From the NCBI RefSeq assembly GCF_018882155.1, contig NZ_JACVPA010000002.1:348374-412373 (forward strand): DNA of 64,000 nucleotides, read 5' to 3'. Of the stretch, positions 54,370 to 61,300 are shown piece by piece (position 1 is the stretch's first letter; each line of letters opens with the position of its first letter). Below the pieces are notes generated by a model. That model was not told where the DNA came from. It saw only the letters and a list, made by a program, of their open reading frames with translations, and did not search any database. Source of the DNA: Polynucleobacter nymphae (GTDB lineage: Bacteria; Pseudomonadota; Gammaproteobacteria; Burkholderiales; Burkholderiaceae). The position numbers and the translations under genes are program-made.

Positions 54370-55325
54370 TTCTCATACCTTCTTTTTTGGGTAATGCAGA
54401 GCCAATGTTTAATGCAATCAAATCTACATCGCGTAATGAATCAGACATACTGTGAGAGCTTGAATGGCAACATTAAGAGCCCACTATAGATCAAACTTAA
54501 AGTAATAGATCACATTAGTCTTAGCTCGGATTGCAATACTTAAAGTAACACTTCAAGTTAAAAATGCTAGTTAAAAGTATTCATAATTCCAATTGAAAGA
54601 GTGATTCTGAGCTAAGAAAAAACTGCTCAATGCTTGCCTCTACAAGCATTCTATTGGACTGAAAATTAGACCTCAAAAGTAGCGAAAAATAGCCTGTATC
54701 AACCTATTTTTTACATACAATTTTTGAGTCAATTGATGAGCTCAAAATGGCATAAATCAGCAATAAAAAAACAGCAAAATACGAGCCAAAATTTTAGTCA
54801 AAGTCTAGTAAAAAAATGGTATGAAAATCATTGAAAAGTACTCTTTTTAAGGGTCACAAAATTACAAAAAAATTCAGTTTTTTCTGCTATGTTTATTGCG
54901 AAAAAAGAGTCAAAAAACACCCTAAAAATGCCAATTTTTGCCCTACAAAAATCCCCCCAATTGAGTCGTAAAGAGGGGTAATTTGGCTTACTAATGACCT
55001 TAACCTTAATAAGGCATTGCCCAAAAAGTGTGCACGAAATAATTTACTTCCCCAGGAAGCTTGTAATTACAAGGGGGGTATTTGCACCAATAATAAGCCT
55101 AAAAATTGTCAGCATAACCGCTAATTTGACTGTATCCTAATTTTTTTTAAAGCCGTAAAAATAGGGCTTCTCAGGGAATTCCGTAGTAAATAAAAAGCAG
55201 TCAATTTTCGAAATATTTTTTGCATTCATTTGTAATTATTTTGTGTAAATTTTTTGATTAAACGAGCCTCAAAAACATTCGATCAGTTTCCGATTTTCTT
55301 TGCGCAAGCGAAGAGGAATTTTGTC
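54370..55325. other. Long AT-rich non-coding region upstream of the giant exoprotein gene
   Basis: 956 nt with no credible ORF on either strand. Very AT-rich with many A/T tracts, e.g. around 54760-54930 and 55200-55260. It contains a perfect palindrome at 55060-55073 and a hairpin CTTCC-CCA-GGAAG at 55047-55059. No tRNA, insertion sequence or known RNA is recognised. Such regions often bind H-NS-type silencers; here that is inference. Confidence 0.6.
55060..55073. promoter_or_regulatory. Perfect 14-bp palindrome, possible operator
   Basis: CTTGTAATTACAAG is self-complementary over its full length. It is followed by GGGGGG and preceded by a 5-bp hairpin (55047-55059). Located about 250 nt before the exoprotein start codon. 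A dimeric regulator site is plausible; the regulator is unknown. Confidence 0.4.
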
Positions 55326-58300
55326 GTGAAAAATTCACGTGGATTGATCGGATTTTTGATCAGTGGATTGATCGGATTTTTGATCGTTAGTCAGTTCAAT
55401 TTTGCAATCGCGCAAACACTTCCAAATGCACTTCCAACTGGTGGAAAAGTAGTCGCTGGAAATGCCACTATTTCACAAACACAAACAGCAAATTCTGCGA
55501 CGATGAACATCAACCAAACTTCACAACGTGCAGTTGTGAATTGGGATAGTTTTAACGTCGGAAAAAATGCACAAGTTAATTTCAATCAGCCCAATGCATC
55601 AGCAGTGACTCTGAATCGAGTGACTGGCGCAACGCAATCGATGATCGATGGTGCGGTGAATGCGAACGGCCAAGTGGTCTTTGTAAATCCCAATGGCGTG
55701 ACTTTCGGCAAGGGAGCAGAAATCAATGCAGGTGGCGTCGTTGCTACGACGATGGACATCGCGAACAAAGATTTTATGGATGGAAAATCCACCTATAAGG
55801 GCAATGGTAAAGGGGTGGTCGTAAATGAGGGAAAAATCAGCACAAATGACCCTAATGGATACATTGCTCTTTTAGCCCCAGAAGTGCGTAATGAAGGCTA
55901 CCTTTTAGCCAAAATGGGGCCTGATAATACAGTTGCCATGGCTAGTGGCAAGCAAGTAACCCTGGATTTCCGGGGTGATCAACTGATGAGCGTCACCATA
56001 GACCGCTCGGTTTACCAGGGTTTAGTCGACAATAAGCGGGTTGTAGAGGCTCCAGGGGGTCTGATCATTGTTGCTGCAGGTGCAGCAAATCGCCTAATGG
56101 GCTCAGTGGTCAAGAATACGGGTCGCATCACCGCTTCCTCCATGGTCAACAATGGCGGCGTTATCGAATTGGTCGCCAATACGGTTACTCAGGCCGGCAC
56201 AGTCTCGGCCAACGGCAATGGAGCGGGTACCGTAGGTGGCCAAATCAATATCGTTGCTGAAAACGTCACTTTGGCTGCAAATTCCAAAACGACTGCTACC
56301 GGTAAAGCGGGTGGCGGCACGATTGAAGTTGGCGTGGGTAGAACATTGGCTACTAACGTCGCTGTAGCAACACCCGCAAATGCTGCAGCAGCACAAACAG
56401 CCACTCAAATTCTGGCAAGCAATCCACAGGCTACCAATTTGCAGGCTAAGACTGTCACTGTGGAAGAGGGTGCTAGTGTCAATGCTTCCGCCATTGCCCA
56501 GGGTAACGGCGGTGCGATCGTGATCTGGTCACAAGTGAAGACTGCAGTAAATGGTGTTCTGTCCGCAGTTGGTGGCTATTTAAATGGCAATGGTGGCCTA
56601 GTTGAAACCAGCTCGGCTGGCACTGTGGTCCTTGGCAAGAACCTCTCTGTCACAACGGCTGCTCCAAAAGGCAAGTCTGGATTGTGGTTCCTAGATCCAA
56701 TTGACCTCACTATTGATGGTTCTGCTGCAAATGTCATCTCCGCAGCCCTGACAAATAACAGCGTCAGCATCGCTGTAAATGGCAATGTTTGCCCAAGTTT
56801 AGGTAGCTGCACCCAGAACGGAACCGGCAGTCTGACCATCGCTAGTGGTGCCAATATCCTCAAAGAGTCTGGAAATCTGACTACTTTGACTCTGACTTCA
56901 ACTGGAATCTTTAACCTGAATGCCGATATTTCAGGTCAAAACCTCAATGTCATTATTAATAGTTCGATTGCTTACCTGAATGTGGGCACCACTATTAATG
57001 CCAATCAGGTCACGGTTCAGGCTCAAACCGTCTATAGCTATGGCACGATTAATGCTGGAAATAGCAGCAATTTGGGCAGCGCAATCCAGCTTTTAGCGAG
57101 CGCAATTTATGTCAGCGGTGGGCTCCAGGTAGGCAATAACCTGGCGAATTCGACCAATTCCAGCAGTTCAAGCAACACGGTTTCTTATAACGGCACCCTG
57201 ATTCGTAGAGAAGATTTGCCTAATTATTTAGCAGCTGCTAATCAAACCAGCGTCAATTTAGACCAGGTTTATTCCACGATTGCTGCAAATCAATCGAGCT
57301 ATAACAGCACCGCAACCAACCAAATTAGCTTAACAGGGACACAGTCAATTAGCATTTCTGGGACTGCACAAATTCTGGCGAACGGAACTTTTGGCGGATC
57401 AATTATTGCCTCAGCCCCCCAAATTAGCATCCTTGCACCAAGCCAAAACAATGCTCAAATTGCCCAAGGAAGCGGTAGTTTGATCCAGGCAAATGGCAAT
57501 AATGGCCCAGGCGGAATCATCGTTTTGACTGCAGCAAATGACTTTAATATCAATTCAGCAACGATTTCAGCGAATGGTTCTACCGATGGTGGATCTATTC
57601 GCTTGATCACATCGGCTGGAAATCTCTTGCTAGCCAACACCCTGATCCAGACCAATGGCAGTGCAGGCCCTGGTGGCACCATCACCATTTCTACAGACCA
57701 AGATATACAAGTAAACAGCATCCAAATCACCGCCAATGGCTCTACAGATGGCGGTTCAATCCGCATCATGAGTAGGGCAGGTAGCCTGAGTCTCTTTGAT
57801 TCATTAATCCAGACCAACGGCTCTAATGGCCGCGGTGGAAGTATCGGTATTTCAGCTTTCAATCAAACCATTCTCACCAGTACAGCAGTAGAAGCGAGTG
57901 GTTTTATTCAAGGCGGAACAATCCTAATCGGCAATGATGCGAATAACAGCTCATTGCCGTTTTCTATTTATACGAGTCTTGATGCCTTATCCACCATCAA
58001 CGCATCCCAAACCAATCTAAGTAATACAACGGCCGGTGGCTTCATCGAGACCTCTGGCCATACCCTAAATCTCCTTGCATCGATTAATGCGGGTAGAGGG
58101 GGGATGTGGTTAATAGATCCATCTAATGTCACAGTCGATGCAAGCTATGCTGCAACTATTTCCTCTTCATTAAATGCAGGTACAAATGTATTAGTTACTT
58201 CAGATACGTACATAAACATCGCCAGTAGCATTGGAGCCAATTCCAACGCGAATCTAACATTCTCTGCTAGTTCTTATATCTGGATCTATAGCGGAGTAAA

Positions 58301-61300
58301 TATTTGGTTGAATTCAACAAGTTCAGCTACAACAGGAACATATACACCTACATCTAATACTGGCAGCTTACTTATCGGTGGCCCCTCAATTTCATCATTG
58401 GTGAATATAAGCACTGGGGCAGTTGACTCTGCATGGAAAACAAACTCTGCGTTCTACGCGAATGGAGGATATTCAAGCGGCGGTTATCTTGCTGGTATAT
58501 ATGTAGGAACAGGTGGTACAGCACAGATTAACGCTGGAAATGGCAGTGTCGTTTTAGCTGGAGCAAATTACTCTAGTCTTTCTGGTTGTGGCTTTGCAGG
58601 TTCATCATGCGCAACTAATGACACCAATATTGGAGTGATTGTTTTTTCAGGCTCGACGATCAGCGCCCAAAATGTCTATCTCTTTTCCCAATCATCTGGA
58701 TCTGTTGGAACTCAAATTGGGTATGGAGGCTCAGCAGCCTCAGTCATCACGGCTTCTAATCAAATTAGTGTTTACGCACAATCTTCAAGCGCGACAAGAA
58801 GTGGAAATTATTACTCGAACGCAGTATTTACCAATGGCTCCACTTGGAACGCACCGACAATCAGCATTGCTGGATATTCTTTAAATGGCAGTGTATACCA
58901 GTCAGGTATTGCTCTTGGTTGGTATAACACGCCAGGCGCCGGCGCCAATTCATTCACGACAGATAATTTTTTGCTAACAACCGATAGATTAACGCTTGGG
59001 TCTACCGCAGCTACAGTTTCTTGTCGAAGTGCTTGCAGTTCATTTAATTTATCTGTTGCTACTGCAACTACAACAGGCACAACTCAGTTTTTAGTTTATA
59101 ACGATTCCTCTTCAACTTCTGATGGCATTTCAGGATTGTTTGGATTTAACAAACTTTCGCTTCCATCAATGACTTTAGGTGCTCCGTATAGCTCATACTT
59201 GGTAACGCAGCCAGGAGCTATAACAATTGGTACTGCTGTTTATGCCACCATGATTTCATTGACCACACTTGGTCAGATGAATATCAATGCAAATCTCATT
59301 GCAAGCGCCTCGGGTGGCACTGTCAACCTTAGTGCTGGTAATTTTAATGCATCAAATCCTACTATTACAGCAACCAATGTCAATATCTCTGAGACCAGTG
59401 TGACATCGTTAGCAAGTATTAATACCAACTGGATTAATGGATATATCAACCTTAATAACAATGGAAGTTTGCGTTTAACTACCCCAGCAAGTTCTTATTT
59501 TGTTTTAACCGCAGCTATTGCTGGTACTGGGGGTACTACTGCCGCAACAGTAACCATGACAGCCTCAAATCAGGGAACGATTCAATTTGGTGGTCAAAAC
59601 ACCTATACAGGAGTAACGACAATCAGTGGTGGCACCTATGTGAACTCATATGGTGCATGCGCAACCAATGCTACTTGCTACACCAATAGTTATTTTCAGG
59701 TAAATGATGGTGGCACATTCCAATTTATTGGGAATAGTTACTTCTATGCAAATGCCGCCTCTGGTGGTTACATGATTACCGCTAATTCAGGAGGTATTAT
59801 TGATCTGAATGGTATTACCGTTAGTGACGCTGGAGTGCTTGGCTATGGAATTAAGCTTAATGGAGGCACATTAACCAATACATCATCTACTGCAGCTATA
59901 GGAAATTTTACCTATGCGAATGGATTGTATTTCTCGGCAAATTCAAATATCGGTGGTTCAAATGGCAATATCACGCTGAGTGGTTCCTCCGCCGGACCTG
60001 GTGGATTGAGTAAGGTTGGTACAAATACCGTAACACTCTCAGGATCCAATGCATACACTGGCACAACCTCGATAGATGGCGGAACACTTAAGCTCTCAGG
60101 CGGTTCTGCAATTAGCAACTCTAGCGCTGTAGTTTTAGCAAATACTTCAGGTGTTTACTTAGACCTAAATGGATCTTCTGAAACGATTGGTTCATTAGCT
60201 GGTGGCGGTAGTACAGGAGGCATTATTACCAATAGCGCTGCTTCTACCTCAGTGATTTTAAGTACTGGCACTGACAACACATCTACCAGTTTTGCTGGTG
60301 CCATTCAAGATGGCGGTAGTGGCAAAGTTATAGCACTTACCAAGCAGGGCACTGGAACCTTAACTCTCTCTGGCGCCAACACCTACACCGGCGGCACTAC
60401 CGTAAACAACGGTACGCTCCAGGCCGGTCGTGATACGAGTGGCACAGTAAGCAATGGTCCCTTTGGTGCTGGCCGTGTAACCGTTAACTCTGGCGCTACT
60501 GTAGATCTCAATGGCAAGACCATTGCGAATGCCTTAACACTTTATGGCACAGGCTACAGTAGTAATGGCGCTCTCTATAACAGTAGCAGCGCAGCGGCAA
60601 CAGCTAGTGGGGCCATTACCTTAGCAGCAGACACCACAATTAAGAACGTCGGCAACTTAACCATCAGCAATACGATTAATGGTGCTTATGGTTTAACTCT
60701 GACAACTACCAGCACTGGAACCGTGACCTTAAGTAGTGCCTTAGGGGCAAGCACTAATTTAGCTAGTCTCACAACGAATGCCTCTTCAGGATCAGCAGGT
60801 ATTACGATTTCTGGTGGGAGCATCATTACTACTGGGGCAATGAACTTTGGTAATCCGATTACCTTAAGTACTGCAGTAACAACTACCCTCAATGCAGGAG
60901 CAGCAGTGACTTTAGGTGGCACTCTTGCTGGTGGCGGTAATGCTCTCACCATTACCAATAACGCCGTGATCAATGGCGCAATTACCAATGTCTCGGTGTT
61001 GCAAGTCGGTGGCACTACCACCTTAGGCGCTGCTATTTCTACAACCGGCAATCAAACCTATACCGGGGCAGTAGTGCTGAGCGCAGATGCTATCCTGACA
61101 GCGACCAATAACTCGAATATCTCCTTTGGATCGACTGTCAATAGTATTAGTACTACGCCATACCTCTTACAGTTAGTCAACGGTACGGGTACATCAACCT
61201 TTGCTAGCTCTATCGGTGCAACGAATGCCTTAGCCTCTCTCACAACTTCTACAGGCACTACCTCTTTGGCAGGCAATGTAACTACCTCTGGTAGACAGGC

